34,621 bases of DNA from Strigomonas culicis (lineage: Eukaryota; Euglenozoa; Kinetoplastea; Trypanosomatida; Trypanosomatidae), in assembly GCA_000482145.1 (NCBI GenBank), contig AUXH01000148.1:1-34621 (forward strand). The letters run 5' to 3'. The notes under the pieces were generated by a model. It made no database searches. It worked only from the letters and a program-made list of their open reading frames with translations, and had not been told where the DNA came from. This document shows, in pieces, positions 1 through 9,454 of the stretch (the first letter of the stretch is position 1; every line of letters begins with the position of its first letter). A program made the translations under genes and the position numbers.

Positions 1-13
1 AGAAAGCAAACAT

Positions 14-433
14 TTAGACGATGGCAGGGGCGTGGGTGGAGATCTTGGGCCAGAGGTCCGCAGATTCCTTCGCGACGGGGCCGGCAATGGTGGAGCCCTT
101 CATCTCACCCTTGGGGTTAACGATGACGCCAGCGTTATCCTCAAAGTAGATGACGGTGCCGTCCTTGCGGCGCCAGCTCTTGCGCTGACGGATGATGACA
201 GCGTTGAGCACCTTCTTGCGGAGTTCCGGCTTGCCTTTCTTCACGGAGCACATCACCATATCGCCGAGGGCCGCAGAGGGCAGACGGTTCAGGCGGCCGT
301 GGTAACCCTTGACGGAAATCACGTACAGGTTCTTGGCACCGGTGTTATCCGCGCAGTTCACGACGGCGCCGACGGGGAGACCGACGGACACGCGGAAGCG
401 GCAACCCTTAACGTTGATCTGTTCCTTACCCAT
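14..433 (-). CDS. RPL23: 60S ribosomal protein L23 (uL14), cytosolic
   Basis: This 139-residue protein is the cytosolic large-subunit ribosomal protein uL14, which binds LSU rRNA at the subunit interface. The whole sequence is recognisable, from an MGKEQ start through [11 protein letters not shown] (about 26-36) to a [10 protein letters not shown] end. The ribosomal L14 family signature is complete at residues 78-104: AVII, nine residues, DG, then YF, N and VI at the expected spacing. The open frame continues far upstream, but that DNA is pyrimidine-rich leader and the family starts at this Met. The length matches eukaryotic uL14 (about 140 aa). It is the last gene of the left minus-strand array in this window, and its GC-rich codons suit a highly expressed gene. 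Identity is essentially certain. Confidence 0.97.
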   Translation of the reverse strand: MGKEQINVKGCRFRVSVGLPVGAVVNCADNTGAKNLYVISVKGYHGRLNRLPSAALGDMVMCSVKKGKPELRKKVLNAVIIRQRKSWRRKDGTVIYFEDNAGVIVNPKGEMKGSTIAGPVAKESADLWPKISTHAPAIV

Positions 434-773
434 TTTGGAATGCTTTCTAGATCTTGAAGAGGCAAAACAAGAGAGGAGAAAAGGGAGAGGCGGGGAATTA
501 CAAATGGACGAGAGTGTAGCATGGGAATACGGTACGGCATAAAAGCGAAGGCTCGCCGTTGGGCCCTTGACAATCATGAAGAGAATGACAAAAGCAAAAT
601 GAAATAGAGGGTTTCTTTCAAGAGACGCATTACTTTTTGCAGCTGGTGGGGTGGAAAAGAGAGCTTTCACAGACACATAACAAGCTGAGAAGAGGCACAA
701 GGGAGACCATAATAGACTGTGGATACTAAGAGTACGTAAATGAAAACGACAACAAAGCGCATCGTTCACCAGA
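434..773. other. Intergenic DNA between RPL23 and the 146-aa gene
   Basis: These 340 bp hold the 3' UTR of the 146-aa gene and the 5' UTR of RPL23. Apart from the predicted acceptor near 453 I see no gene, repeat or RNA motif. Open frames that cross it are extensions or shadows of RPL23. Confidence 0.6.
453..496 (-). promoter_or_regulatory. Predicted spliced-leader acceptor for RPL23
   Basis: The minus strand carries a long C/T-rich tract here (the plus strand reads almost purely as purines). The first AG after it is the complement of 453-454. Use of this AG would leave a 19-nt 5' UTR before the ATG at 433. Two further AGs lie within the next 10 nt, so the exact site is uncertain. Confidence 0.5.
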
Positions 774-1214
774 CTACCGCACACGGCTCTGACGATCCAT
801 GTTGATGGCAGCGAACTCGCGTAGTTCTCGTTCAGAGGGGAGATCCGTCCCCGTAAAGCGCCATTTGCGATCATTCGCCTTCCACTCAATTGACCGTCGC
901 TCATCCTCGAAGGCAGGGTTCAGAGCCCGCACCGTATCATGGCGGAACATGCCGTGATCGGCCAGCCAGAGGTGGAGCGCAGTGAACACGTTCTCCTGTG
1001 GATTGTCTCGCGACTCTAAAATGGTGCCGCCAACGATTAGGGGAACTAAAAGGAACGGAAAGTAGCGCACCCACCGGTACGTGCCATAGGACAGCATGCC
1101 GACACGAGACCGCCGCTCCTCGAAGGGGAGCGGAAACACACGATTGATGGTCTCTAAGATGCGTGAGTGGCGCGTCACTTCCGCTTTCGCCCGCTTCACC
1201 CATAGCTGGGACAT
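774..1214 (-). CDS. Uncharacterised 146-aa protein with one membrane segment
   Basis: I do not recognise the family. The ORF starts with ATG and ends with TAG. It has a basic N-terminal 45 residues rich in Arg/Lys, one hydrophobic stretch at about residues 49-66 (around [13 protein letters not shown]), and a charged C-terminal half rich in Arg, Glu and Trp. A basic N-terminus plus one TM and a soluble tail is a common layout for small kinetoplastid mitochondrial inner-membrane or respiratory-complex subunits, but that is only inference. It lies between the coiled-coil gene and RPL23 in the same array, with ordinary spacing, and its codon use resembles the GC-rich neighbours. That supports a real gene rather than a chance frame. 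Confidence 0.75.
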   Translation of the reverse strand: MSQLWVKRAKAEVTRHSRILETINRVFPLPFEERRSRVGMLSYGTYRWVRYFPFLLVPLIVGGTILESRDNPQENVFTALHLWLADHGMFRHDTVRALNPAFEDERRSIEWKANDRKWRFTGTDLPSERELREFAAINMDRQSRVR

Positions 1215-1499
1215 GTTTTCTTTCCCTTTTAATTAGGCTGCTGCTGTTGTTGGCGTTATACTTATTAATCGTATGGGCTAGAGAATATATGAAGTGCTTC
1301 TGTGTTTCAACCAGGAGAGAAGAGAAGGGTGAGAAAGACGGAAGTAAATAACACTGCAGACAAACCCAATAATAATCAGAAAAGAAGAAGCAAAAAGGAC
1401 AATTACTTTCATTGCGTATACGGCTACAGAGCATAGTGTTCAACCTGTATTTACACAAATAAAGCAGCTCCAAGATAAGAAGATCATGGTCGATGAACA

Positions 1500-2438
1500 T
1501 CATGGATCTAACCGAAGGTGGCACATCTCCTTCTCTAAGGCATTGATTGTGTCAATGTACTCTCGATTCGCTTTAGAAACCGAGGCGAAGCGCGATGCCA
1601 GCAACGCATTTTCCTGCCGCTGCACATTGACGAGCTTCTGAAGCCGCTTCACCTTCTTCTCCAACTCGTCCCGTAGCGTTGCCGTGTCACGGTCCGCCGC
1701 CGCCACCGCCCCCGAAGAACGGCGCGCAGTATCGTCCACCGACGCGCGGCGGTGCATCGGAAATGTCTCTTCTCCGGCAGACGGCTCGCGCTCCTCCGCG
1801 CGCGATGCGGTCGTCTCGCGTGTGAGGTAGGCCATCTCGCGCGGCGCCCGTTCCGCAGGCTCCCTCGCACAGAAGGCCTTTTCCAGCGCCTCCGCGGCGT
1901 CGCCGGTGGCCGCCTCGTCCCGCACCGTGTCCTGCGCCTGTACCGACCGCCGCTCCGCCGCTGCACGGCGGTGGCGGTACGTCTCCGCCAGTGTGGTCGA
2001 TTCCACAGCGAGCATTCTCCAGCTCTCGAGCTCCTCCTTCACCCGCTGCAGCTCGCGCCGCAGCGCTTCCGCTTGCTCGACGAGAACGGCCTTCTCGCCC
2101 TCCGCCGCGCATAGCGAGGCCGCCTCTGGGTGCTCCGAGACGTTCACCAGGGCACGCAGCGCGGCGGTCTCGCTTTGGAAGGCGAGCATGCGACGCTGCG
2201 CGCGGACGCGCTCCAGCTCCTGCCACGCGCATTGCTTTCGCAGTTCCACCACCTCTCTTTCCAGAAAGTGTACCTTGTTCACTGCTGTCTTCGTTGCACT
2301 TCGCATCTCGAGGCGGCTGATCACACTGTGTTGCTGCTTCAAGTTTCGGCGCAGTGCCTCATTGCGCTCTTCCAAAAAGCGGACCGTTTTCAAGAGCTTT
2401 GCATTCTCACACTCAACGGCATTCACATCGGCCAGCAT
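1500..2438 (-). CDS. Coiled-coil protein, 312 aa, function unknown
   Basis: The protein is dominated by heptad-like Leu/Glu/Arg/Lys sequence. One coiled coil covers roughly residues 1-175 and a second about 255-312, separated by a low-complexity linker rich in Ala, Arg and Glu. No enzymatic motif is visible. Such proteins in trypanosomatids are often cytoskeletal, basal-body or flagellar, but nothing here proves it. I placed the start at the ATG at 2436-2438. The frame stays open upstream to a TTG and would add a very hydrophobic 40-residue stretch, but that is translated pyrimidine-rich leader with a likely splice-acceptor AG inside it. TGA is the stop. Confidence 0.8.
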   Translation of the reverse strand: MLADVNAVECENAKLLKTVRFLEERNEALRRNLKQQHSVISRLEMRSATKTAVNKVHFLEREVVELRKQCAWQELERVRAQRRMLAFQSETAALRALVNVSEHPEAASLCAAEGEKAVLVEQAEALRRELQRVKEELESWRMLAVESTTLAETYRHRRAAAERRSVQAQDTVRDEAATGDAAEALEKAFCAREPAERAPREMAYLTRETTASRAEEREPSAGEETFPMHRRASVDDTARRSSGAVAAADRDTATLRDELEKKVKRLQKLVNVQRQENALLASRFASVSKANREYIDTINALEKEMCHLRLDP

Positions 2439-2679
2439 GCACCTGAGTAGCACGGGGTCCACGTGGATTCGTGCACTGTATACTAGAGCGTACAAAACGA
2501 GAAGAGAGGGGAAGCAAAAACAACCATGCCAGCAAAAGAGTATGAGACAGAAGAACAAAAACAGTCACTGTGCAAAGTCGATTAAGTATATATGGGGGAA
2601 AAAAAAAGTGGATTAAAAGGAAAATGTAAACATGTTATGCACCCTCGCCTCCCGGTCTCTCTATCCCTGCAGCTCATAA

Positions 2680-3666
2680 TTAGGGAGTAGGAGCCTTGCT
2701 AGCCCTCTCCGCCATCGCGGTGCTGCTTGCCCCGTCACCGATGGGACTCGTATCCGACACACTACTAGCGGGGCTGCTGCTCACCTCTTTTTCACCGGGC
2801 ACCTGAGACACGTTTCGGTACCCAAACCACGCTTTAAAGGTATCGTCATCGAAGTTAAAGTAGGCATTCTTATCAACCGAAATGACCTCACCTTCCTCGA
2901 TATCACGCATCGCCTGCATGACAAAGTAGCCCTTGTCCACCTGCACCCCCGCATTGCGGTCCTGCGCCAGCCACTGCAGCATCTCCTTGTCGGGGTAGCC
3001 GATCGTGGCATTAGGCGTCGGCGAGTGCAGCGCGAGGTCCATGACGGGCACCATGCCCATGATGCCCCCGTCCCCTTGTGCGAAGGGCGAGTTCTGCAAG
3101 AAGGGGTGGCCGGCGCTCCATCCGTCCGTGTGCGTCCAGAAGGGAATGGCGTGGCGACGGAAGAGACAGTACGCGTGGCGAAACGTCAAGTCGAAGTCCA
3201 TCGGATCGACCTTGCACTGGTCCACGAGCGGCTGCACGTACGCCTTGTACTCGTCCGTGACCTGGGCGCCGTCCGCAATCTTGCCGATGGGCATCTCCTG
3301 CACGAACGGCAGCACGTCCAGGTAGCTCTGCACCCCGCGGGGGTGGCCGGAGAGGAGCACCTTGGTCAGGTAGCCGACGAAGGCAAAGGAGCCGCGATTC
3401 AGATCCGGCCAAAAGGCCAAGTCCTGCCCAAAGTTCTTGGGGGAGATTTTGAGCGGGAAGTTGGCATCGTCTACAATATTAAGAAAGCTCTGGGTGGCAG
3501 TCATAGGCACGATGGAAACGAAGTCGTACTCCGGGATGCGCTCCGTCGCCACGAGCCCCATCGGTGTGATGTGGACGCGTTGGAACAGACGGCAGCCTTT
3601 GAGCACAGCCCAAGTGACAAAGTCGAGCAGGCTGGGGTTGCAGCGCGTCAAACGCACAGTGCTCAT
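2680..3666 (-). CDS. SET-domain protein, putative lysine methyltransferase (LSMT/SETD3-like class)
   Basis: This 328-residue protein looks like the SET class that includes Rubisco LSMT and SETD3. An N-terminal SET strand region (GLVATERIPEYDFV, about 37-50) is followed by a variable insert. The core motif at 207-222 reads VMDLALHSPTPNATI, matching the family's D-x-x-N-H-S-x-P-N pattern. A GEVIS motif lies at 259-263 and FGY at 281-283, corresponding to the usual GEEV and YGF elements. The Asn of the NHS motif is replaced by Leu (L213), which contacts cofactor in classical SET enzymes, so activity may be altered. The last 40 residues are Ser/Pro-rich and look disordered. The start is the first ATG; a TTG seven codons upstream was rejected. 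The substrate is unknown. Confidence 0.7.
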   Translation of the reverse strand: MSTVRLTRCNPSLLDFVTWAVLKGCRLFQRVHITPMGLVATERIPEYDFVSIVPMTATQSFLNIVDDANFPLKISPKNFGQDLAFWPDLNRGSFAFVGYLTKVLLSGHPRGVQSYLDVLPFVQEMPIGKIADGAQVTDEYKAYVQPLVDQCKVDPMDFDLTFRHAYCLFRRHAIPFWTHTDGWSAGHPFLQNSPFAQGDGGIMGMVPVMDLALHSPTPNATIGYPDKEMLQWLAQDRNAGVQVDKGYFVMQAMRDIEEGEVISVDKNAYFNFDDDTFKAWFGYRNVSQVPGEKEVSSSPASSVSDTSPIGDGASSTAMAERASKAPTP

Positions 3667-4243
3667 TCTAACAGCTTGCAAGACCAACTAGTACAATACA
3701 CACACAACTACGAAGCAAAAAAAAAAAGAGGGGGAAGGTAATCTGTCGACACGCCCGTGTGTATTGAAGCACCTCGTGGTGTGTCGACAATGAAAATGCA
3801 CTGTACCTGTAAGTTCAGCTGAAAGTAAGAAGGTTGGGGAGATCAGAAGTGAGTGGAGACGTGCAAAAGGGCAATTATAAAGAAAAAATGGGCATGTACA
3901 TGCACACATTAGTCACCAAAGACAATAAGAATCATCGCATTTCTTCATAAACGTTTTCTCAAATATCTGACAGTTCAATCTAAGAAAAAAAAAAGAAGAC
4001 GTGAAAATGGGACTCACAGAACCACTACATTTGCACTGTAATCCTTCCAACGTATACTTGTCTCTCTTTTGTTCTCTATCTTTCTTCGGTTTCATTAGAG
4101 CGACTCAAATGGGAAGAAAACAAACAAAAGAAAGATAATTAAATAAATAAACAGACATCTCTTTCTTTCTCTCTTTTTTTTTTCAATTCATAGATATAAT
4201 CAAGAAATGCTCAATAATACGGGTATAAATGCGTGCGTCCTTG
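3667..4243. other. Intergenic DNA between proteasome beta-2 and the SET gene
   Basis: These 577 bp are A-rich on the plus strand with several homopolymer runs. They should hold the 3' UTR of the proteasome gene and the trans-splice signals of the SET gene. Short frames here translate as low-complexity hydrophobic peptides and show no coding character. Confidence 0.6.
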
Positions 4244-5014
4244 TTATACCTCCTCAATGTCAACTAGCTGACGGATCTCCTCGCGCAGCACCTTGGTCGT
4301 GCCGGGGGGAAGCTGAATGTTCTGGCGCGGGTAGGTGCGCTCGTTGGGCTTATCGAACCCAATAATAAGCTCCGTCTTGTTCTTTGTGATCACACACACA
4401 TCCACCTGCGTACCACTGTAGGGGTCGTTAAAGATACCCTTGCGAATGGACGACGCGACGAGTGCCTTAGCCTCCTCCACCGTCATGTTGTCCTTGTAGC
4501 CCGTCTCCATCGCCGCCATGGCGGCGATGCTACCGCTACCCATCGTCACGTAAGGCAGTCTATCCGTGCTACCATGGGGGGCGATGGTGGCGAGGTAGGG
4601 GCCGCCGATGTCGACGCCGCCGAGGACCAAGGCCGCGCTGACGTGCCCCTGGTAGCGATACAGGTGGCGCTTCAGGAGCGTCAGCGCCTCCGAGACGCGG
4701 GACTGCTTCCCCGTCTCCAGGCGGTGCAGCGCCAGCTCCGAGGATATCATGTTCGTGACGGCCTCCGTGTCGGCCGCGGTGCCGGCACCGCAGCACATCA
4801 TGTTGGGCGCCATGTAGTGAATCTTGCGGCACCGCTTGTCGGCCACAATGTTGCCCTCCGTCGCACGCGTATCCGCACCTAGAACTACACCATCCTTGAA
4901 CACCACACCGACGATGGTGGTACCGGTCTTAAGCGTGCGCGGGGGCTTGAAGCCGTCCTTTTCAAGGTTCAGGTTGCGCTGAACATTTTCAAAACTGAAT
5001 CCAGACCCAGACAT
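4244..5014 (-). CDS. PSMB7: 20S proteasome subunit beta-2 (trypsin-like, PSMB7 type)
   Basis: This 256-residue protein is the beta-2 catalytic subunit of the 20S proteasome, responsible for cleavage after basic residues. It is made as a precursor. The TLKTG motif at 27-31 is followed by the mature N-terminal nucleophile Thr32 (Thr1). The catalytic partners are present at the expected spacing: Asp48 (D17) in LGADTRAT and Lys64 (K33) in KRCRKIHYM. The GSGS motif (residues around 170) and the C-terminal extension that embraces beta-3 in this subunit type are also visible. The start is the ATG at 5012-5014; a TTG two codons upstream was rejected. The propeptide of 31 residues is similar to that of other eukaryotes. 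Confidence 0.96.
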   Translation of the reverse strand: MSGSGFSFENVQRNLNLEKDGFKPPRTLKTGTTIVGVVFKDGVVLGADTRATEGNIVADKRCRKIHYMAPNMMCCGAGTAADTEAVTNMISSELALHRLETGKQSRVSEALTLLKRHLYRYQGHVSAALVLGGVDIGGPYLATIAPHGSTDRLPYVTMGSGSIAAMAAMETGYKDNMTVEEAKALVASSIRKGIFNDPYSGTQVDVCVITKNKTELIIGFDKPNERTYPRQNIQLPPGTTKVLREEIRQLVDIEEV

Positions 5015-5408
5015 CGGCAAAAACAGTTAGAATAAATGTGAATTCGGTATCTTTAGTCTTTTTGTTGTTCTTGTTGTTTTCTACTTTTTTTTTTCGTCGT
5101 CAGAAAAACGGAGAAAGGGAAAAAAGGAGAGGAGATGGAAAGAGTGAAAAACACACAAGCAACAGAAACCCCCAAGTAGAGAAAAGGAGGATGCTCATTC
5201 ACGACTAATCATACATAGTTACGTACAGTCAGTGCAAAAATGACAATCTCTTTTTTTTTTTTTGTGGTTGTTGTTAAGATGATGACGAGGTGTAAGAAAG
5301 GGGAAAAAAGGAAAACGCGTCTTGAGCAACACTTGTGTTCCTTTCTCAAAGATTAATTAGAAAGTGAAACAGCCAAACAGAAAACAGGACAACAACACAC
5401 TACTTCTA
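5015..5408. other. Intergenic DNA between uS17m and proteasome beta-2
   Basis: These 394 bp hold long purine runs on the plus strand (about 5101-5190), meaning a pyrimidine tract in the transcript that fits trans-splicing of the proteasome mRNA. There are also T-homopolymers near 5087 and 5252. I see no gene here. Confidence 0.6.
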
Positions 5409-6344
5409 CTAGGGAGTTTTCTTGAGATTCTTATAATCGTACTTGTCCTTCGGCTGCAGGTTCATCCAGTAGTCCTCGCCCTTCTTCTGCCTATTGTCCG
5501 CCTCCACCTCTGTGAACTCCTCGTGCCCACCCAGATAGGCCTGGTCCTCCTCGCCGTCGCCGGACGGGAGCGCGGTCGACGCAGGAGCGTTGGGCGCAAT
5601 CATGCGGTTCGCCTCGTCGAAGGAGACGCTGTCCGTGAGCTTCGCGCGCGGCTGGTCCGGCGTGGGTCCCGCAAACCGGTACGCGTCCTGCACGTGCTCC
5701 TGGATCGCCGCCGCTAGCTTCTCCTTGGTGCCCTCCGAGTTGGTCAGATTGAGCTTCACTACGCGACGCGAGACCGGGTAGCCGAACAGCGGCGGCGGCA
5801 CCGCCTTGAGCCCCAGCTTGAGCCGCTCGCGGCCCTCCACGTTGGGTTCTAAAATGCTAAACACGTAATAGTGCTTGTACTTGCTGATTTTACGGCATTG
5901 CTTAATGTGCACCAGGTCGCCCTCGACGCACGCCAGGTCCTCGTCGTGAGCAAAGAAGCGACTCGTACGCGACACGCGCTGGTTAAACTTGGGATAGTAC
6001 ACCATGTAGTTGGTGGCGACCACCGCCGTCTTGAGCATGCTGGTGCCCACCACGTAGCCGATCTTATCCGACCCCTGGCGCGGCTGATTGAAGATCATGG
6101 AAGTCAGGTCGTACGGCCACGGCATGCGGCGCGGGCGCTGCCCAGACACGCCAGTCATGGACACCGCCCAGTGATGGCGCGTGCGGTTTGGAAAGGCATT
6201 GCGACGGAACTTCTTGATGTACACACGATGATTCGCATTGTACGTGTTCTTCGAACGCGCGCCACCGTACATGAGGACACACCGCTGTCGGTGTTCCGTC
6301 TGAAAGTTCCACCAGGGAAGACAGTTGAAGGTGCGACGCAGCAT
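5409..6344 (-). CDS. Mitochondrial ribosomal protein uS17m (S17), extended kinetoplastid form
   Basis: The central part of this 311-residue protein (about 94-167) is a ribosomal S17 OB-fold. It starts with GYVVGTSMLKTAVVA, continues with the YYPKF and FFAHDE motifs, and ends with EGDLVHIKQCRKISKYKHYY, all in family order. Bacterial S17 is only about 85 residues, so this protein carries about 93 extra N-terminal and 144 extra C-terminal residues, typical of the protein-rich kinetoplastid mitoribosome. The N-terminus (MLRRTF, basic and hydrophobic) looks like a mitochondrial import signal. The acidic C-terminal tail has Gln/Lys/Tyr-rich ends. The start is the ATG directly after a T14-AG splice acceptor; the upstream open frame is low-complexity leader. 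It should bind the 5' domain of the 9S SSU rRNA. Confidence 0.85.
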   Translation of the reverse strand: MLRRTFNCLPWWNFQTEHRQRCVLMYGGARSKNTYNANHRVYIKKFRRNAFPNRTRHHWAVSMTGVSGQRPRRMPWPYDLTSMIFNQPRQGSDKIGYVVGTSMLKTAVVATNYMVYYPKFNQRVSRTSRFFAHDEDLACVEGDLVHIKQCRKISKYKHYYVFSILEPNVEGRERLKLGLKAVPPPLFGYPVSRRVVKLNLTNSEGTKEKLAAAIQEHVQDAYRFAGPTPDQPRAKLTDSVSFDEANRMIAPNAPASTALPSGDGEEDQAYLGGHEEFTEVEADNRQKKGEDYWMNLQPKDKYDYKNLKKTP

Positions 6345-6346
6345 TC

Positions 6347-6362
6347 CTAAAAAAAAAAAAAA
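6347..6362 (-). promoter_or_regulatory. Predicted spliced-leader acceptor two bases before the uS17m ATG
   Basis: On the minus strand a run of 14 T is followed at once by AG (complement of 6347-6348), then GA, then the ATG. If this AG is used, the mRNA has only two nucleotides between the spliced leader and the start codon. An upstream AG before the T-run is the alternative. Confidence 0.5.
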
Positions 6363-6663
6363 GCGAAAACGCCAACAATAGTACCGGCTGACGAAGACAG
6401 AAAAGGAGAAGCTGCGGAGGACGATCGCAACGCGCGCGTACCTATTCGACGATATACTATTACGAAGGACTAGCTGTTTAAAAGGAAGAAGGAGTGTATT
6501 AAGAAGGAATCTTCGATAACGCGTGCATAGCAACATGCGCAAAAGTAAAAAGATCATCTCTGTACGAGATCTCTTTTCCTTTTTGATTGCCACATTTGAC
6601 ATGTTCATATCCTTATTGTTCATTCCTCGCATTCTCTCACTCTTTTTTTAAAGTTTATAGAAC

Positions 6664-6682
6664 AATAATAATAATAATAATA
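6664..6682. repeat. (AAT)n microsatellite
   Basis: About six tandem AAT units lie in the CCT7-uS17m spacer, probably within the CCT7 3' UTR or the uS17m leader region. It is simple sequence with no other structure visible. Confidence 0.85.
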
Positions 6683-7176
6683 AAAGGGGCTATTACTGTT
6701 GCTTTTATTTAGCTTAATCTAAATGTGGTCACCATTTTCTCTTTGCATCAGTAGCTTTCTGACATGTACTGATTGCAGACTGAACAAGAAGTGAATGACA
6801 TGCACCGCAATGATGTACATTTGTAATAATAATAATATTCCAGAGGCGCTTAAATGTGCATACTGAAACAGATAACATCAATTCAAGAAAGAATGAAAGA
6901 AGAAGAAGAAAGAATTCTTCTCTTGTATAAAGGAGAATGAACCTCACAAACCTTTTTTTTTTCACTCTCTTTGCTTTTCTCTATAGGTGAGAAAGAGAAG
7001 AGGCAGTATACATGTACATATGCATGCATATATTGCAGCCTCTTTCTGCTTTCTACTTTTTTAAGCTTTTTCAATTTTTTTCCTTTTTTACTTTGGCTTT
7101 TCTTTTTTTTTAGTTTGGTGGTTTGATTGGTGTTGTTCTGTCCCTTGTTTTTATTTGTTTGTTTAACTGTTTGCTT

Positions 7177-8889
7177 TTACTTTCCGCGACCGCCCTTGTA
7201 CTTGGTAACGCCGGGAGCGCCGGCAAACATGCCGCCCATACCCGCCTTGCTCATAGCCATGCCACCGCGAGCGCCGACGCCACCCCCCGCGGCCTTCTTC
7301 TTCGCCGTCTCCGACTCCGGGTTGGTGACTGTCTCGTCGATGGAGAGGATGAGGCAGGCGGCCTCCGTGGCGCTTTGCAGCGCGTTGCGCTTGACCAGCG
7401 TGGGCTCCCACACGAAGTTGGCGAAGGTGTCGCACACGCCGCCGTTGATCACGTCGACGCCAAACCAGCGTCCCTCCTGGGAGTCTACGTAGTGCTTCTG
7501 GCGAAGCTTGTTGAGGGTGTCGGTGCTATCGTGGCCGGCGTTCTCCGCAAGCTGGCGCGGGATGATCTCCAGCGCGCGCGCGTAGCCGGAGATGACGAGC
7601 TGCTCCTTGCCGCGGATCGTGCGGGAGTACTCGCGCAGCACCTTGCTCAGCTCCATCTCGATGGCGCCGCCGCCGCCGACCACGGAGCCCGTGCGGATGG
7701 CACGCTTGACGATGCAGATCGCGTCGTGCAGGGAGCGGTCGGCCTCCTCGATAAACTGCTGCGCACCGCCGCGAAGAATGATGGTCGCCGTCTTGGAGTT
7801 CTGGCAGCCGGTGAAGAAATTGTAGCGCTCGGCGCCGACCTGGCGCTCCTCGAAGAGCTGGCAGCTGCCGAGCACCTCAGCGGGGACGTTGTTGAGCGAG
7901 GACTGCACCACGCCGCCCGTGGCCAAGGCCACACGGTTCATGTCGTCCACCGCCACACGGCCAGCGCAGAAGATGTCGCGGTCCGCAAAGTACTGCGTGG
8001 CTAGGTCGCCAATGGGGAGACGGGAAAGCACCACGTTTGCGCCGGAGTTCACGCACTTGTCCAGCTTGTCGAAAATGATCTTCCACTCCGCATCGACGAT
8101 GGACTGGTACTGCTTGGGGTCCTTCAGGCGAACCTCGGCGTTATCCTTCTCCGCCTTCAGCTCTAGCTCGATGTTCAGCAGCAGCACCTTGGGGTTGTCG
8201 AACTTCTTGCGCTGCTGCTCAAAGCCGGCGTAGGAGAAGGTCTTCTTGAAGGCTACGCCGTCGACGAGCACGCTGTCCTTCATGCTACCGCCCGTCACCT
8301 TCTTGATGCCAATCATATCGAGGTTCATGTCGTCGTCCAGCGTGGTGACCGCCCGCATGGCCATCTCGGCAAAGAAGCGGCGCTCCGTGTTGATCAGCTT
8401 GGAGTTGAGCGCGGTCTCGGCGCAGCGGATGAGGTCCTCGTGGCTGGCGTCCTTCTCCTTGGGGAAGGGCACACACAGGTTGTCTAGCGTCTGCATGGCC
8501 ACGCTGAGCGCGGAGCGGAACGCCTTGATGATCACCTGCGGGGCAATGCCGTCCTCTATGCTCTGCTTCGACTCCTTCAGGAGCTCGCCCGCGAGGACCA
8601 CTACAGAGGTCGTGCCGTCACCCACCTCGTCGTCCTGGGCGCGCGCAATGTCGACGAGACTCTTCGCCGCGGGGTGCTCAATCTCCAGCAGGTTCATGAT
8701 GGTCGCGCCGTCGTTGGAAATGTTGACATCCCTACCGTTGTGGATGAGCTTGTCCATGCCGCAAGGGCCCAGCGTCGTCTTGATCATGTCCACAATATTG
8801 ATGCATGCATTGATATTGCTGATCAACTGGGGCTTGCCTTGCGACGTGTCGGTGCCTTCGCGAAGTAGAATAAGCTGAGGCTGGATCAT
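7177..8889 (-). CDS. CCT7: T-complex protein 1 subunit eta (CCT7)
   Basis: This 570-residue protein is the eta subunit of the cytosolic TRiC/CCT chaperonin, which folds actin, tubulin and WD40 proteins with ATP. Group II chaperonin motifs are in order: TLGPCGMDK (39-47), SNDGATI (58-64), GDGTTSV (90-96) and a GGGG motif near 390-400. The N-terminus ([19 protein letters not shown]) is eta-specific, matching the ILLKEGTD-SQG opening of other CCT7s. The phosphate-binding GPRGMDK motif reads GPCGMDK here. The C-terminus is a Gly/Ala/Met-rich tail of about 40 residues, longer than in animals (543 aa in human). The start ATG and TAA stop are clear, and the GC-rich codons imply high expression. SOF1 in the same array is a plausible WD40 client. 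Confidence 0.96.
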   Translation of the reverse strand: MIQPQLILLREGTDTSQGKPQLISNINACINIVDMIKTTLGPCGMDKLIHNGRDVNISNDGATIMNLLEIEHPAAKSLVDIARAQDDEVGDGTTSVVVLAGELLKESKQSIEDGIAPQVIIKAFRSALSVAMQTLDNLCVPFPKEKDASHEDLIRCAETALNSKLINTERRFFAEMAMRAVTTLDDDMNLDMIGIKKVTGGSMKDSVLVDGVAFKKTFSYAGFEQQRKKFDNPKVLLLNIELELKAEKDNAEVRLKDPKQYQSIVDAEWKIIFDKLDKCVNSGANVVLSRLPIGDLATQYFADRDIFCAGRVAVDDMNRVALATGGVVQSSLNNVPAEVLGSCQLFEERQVGAERYNFFTGCQNSKTATIILRGGAQQFIEEADRSLHDAICIVKRAIRTGSVVGGGGAIEMELSKVLREYSRTIRGKEQLVISGYARALEIIPRQLAENAGHDSTDTLNKLRQKHYVDSQEGRWFGVDVINGGVCDTFANFVWEPTLVKRNALQSATEAACLILSIDETVTNPESETAKKKAAGGGVGARGGMAMSKAGMGGMFAGAPGVTKYKGGRGK

Positions 8890-9454
8890 TTTTCTTTTTT
8901 AAAAGGTGAAAATGTGGTTATTGGGAGGCTTTTTTCGAATAAATAGTAACACTATATTCTATAGGAGTGCGAAACTGTAAATGTGTGTTTGATTTGTTTG
9001 TATATGTGCGTGTATAGACACAGTGAACTGAGAGTTGTACAGGAACGAGAGAGGGGGAGAGGGGGGGGGGGAAGGCTGGGTACTCAACAAAGTCCAAAAA
9101 CAAAAAAGAAAATGAGCAGTTAGTTCCGGTCGAGGAAGCAAAAGTCTCCTAAGAGCGTAGATACACTTCTCTAATGATACCGCAGATTTCTAACAAATAC
9201 ATACCTCAATTTGATTAAACTACATCAAAGGTGTTTTGGGATAACGAGGGAGAGAAACAAACTTATACCAGAACGAAAAGAAAAGGTCTATTGCCAACTG
9301 AATAAATACAGAACGGCACAATTACGTGATACACAAAGAGGTAGTACCCCACTCGCGCACACATACACATACCTGTATATAGTGAGTCGCCTTTTTCTTT
9401 TGTACCATCATCATGTCTCGGTGGCTTGGTGGGGCGTCGAGGTTTTCTTGGCAT
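8890..9454. other. Intergenic DNA between NDK7 and CCT7
   Basis: These 565 bp contain a G-rich purine stretch at about 9046-9073 (a pyrimidine tract in the transcript, with a run of nine or more G) that could be the CCT7 trans-splicing signal. Otherwise the DNA is AT-rich and shows no gene. Overlapping short frames have no family resemblance. Confidence 0.6.

Larger units (their letters stand above)
6345..7176. other. Long intergenic region between CCT7 and uS17m
   Basis: These 832 bp are AT-rich with an (AAT)n microsatellite at about 6664-6682 and many A and T homopolymers. The region probably holds the 3' UTR of CCT7 and the leader of uS17m. I found no coding or RNA-gene signal. Confidence 0.6.

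Noticed and set aside
32..457. Antisense frame over RPL23 (141 codons)
   Set aside because: Shadow of GC-rich RPL23 codons; no family resemblance and wrong strand for the array.
14..904. RPL23 frame extended upstream to 296 residues
   Set aside because: The extra N-terminus translates pyrimidine-rich leader DNA; uL14 starts at the ATG at 433 and the splice-acceptor signal lies between.
2439..2558. Hydrophobic N-terminal extension (possible signal peptide) on the coiled-coil protein
   Set aside because: It begins at TTG and its hydrophobicity comes from translating T/C-rich leader; an acceptor-like AG lies inside it.
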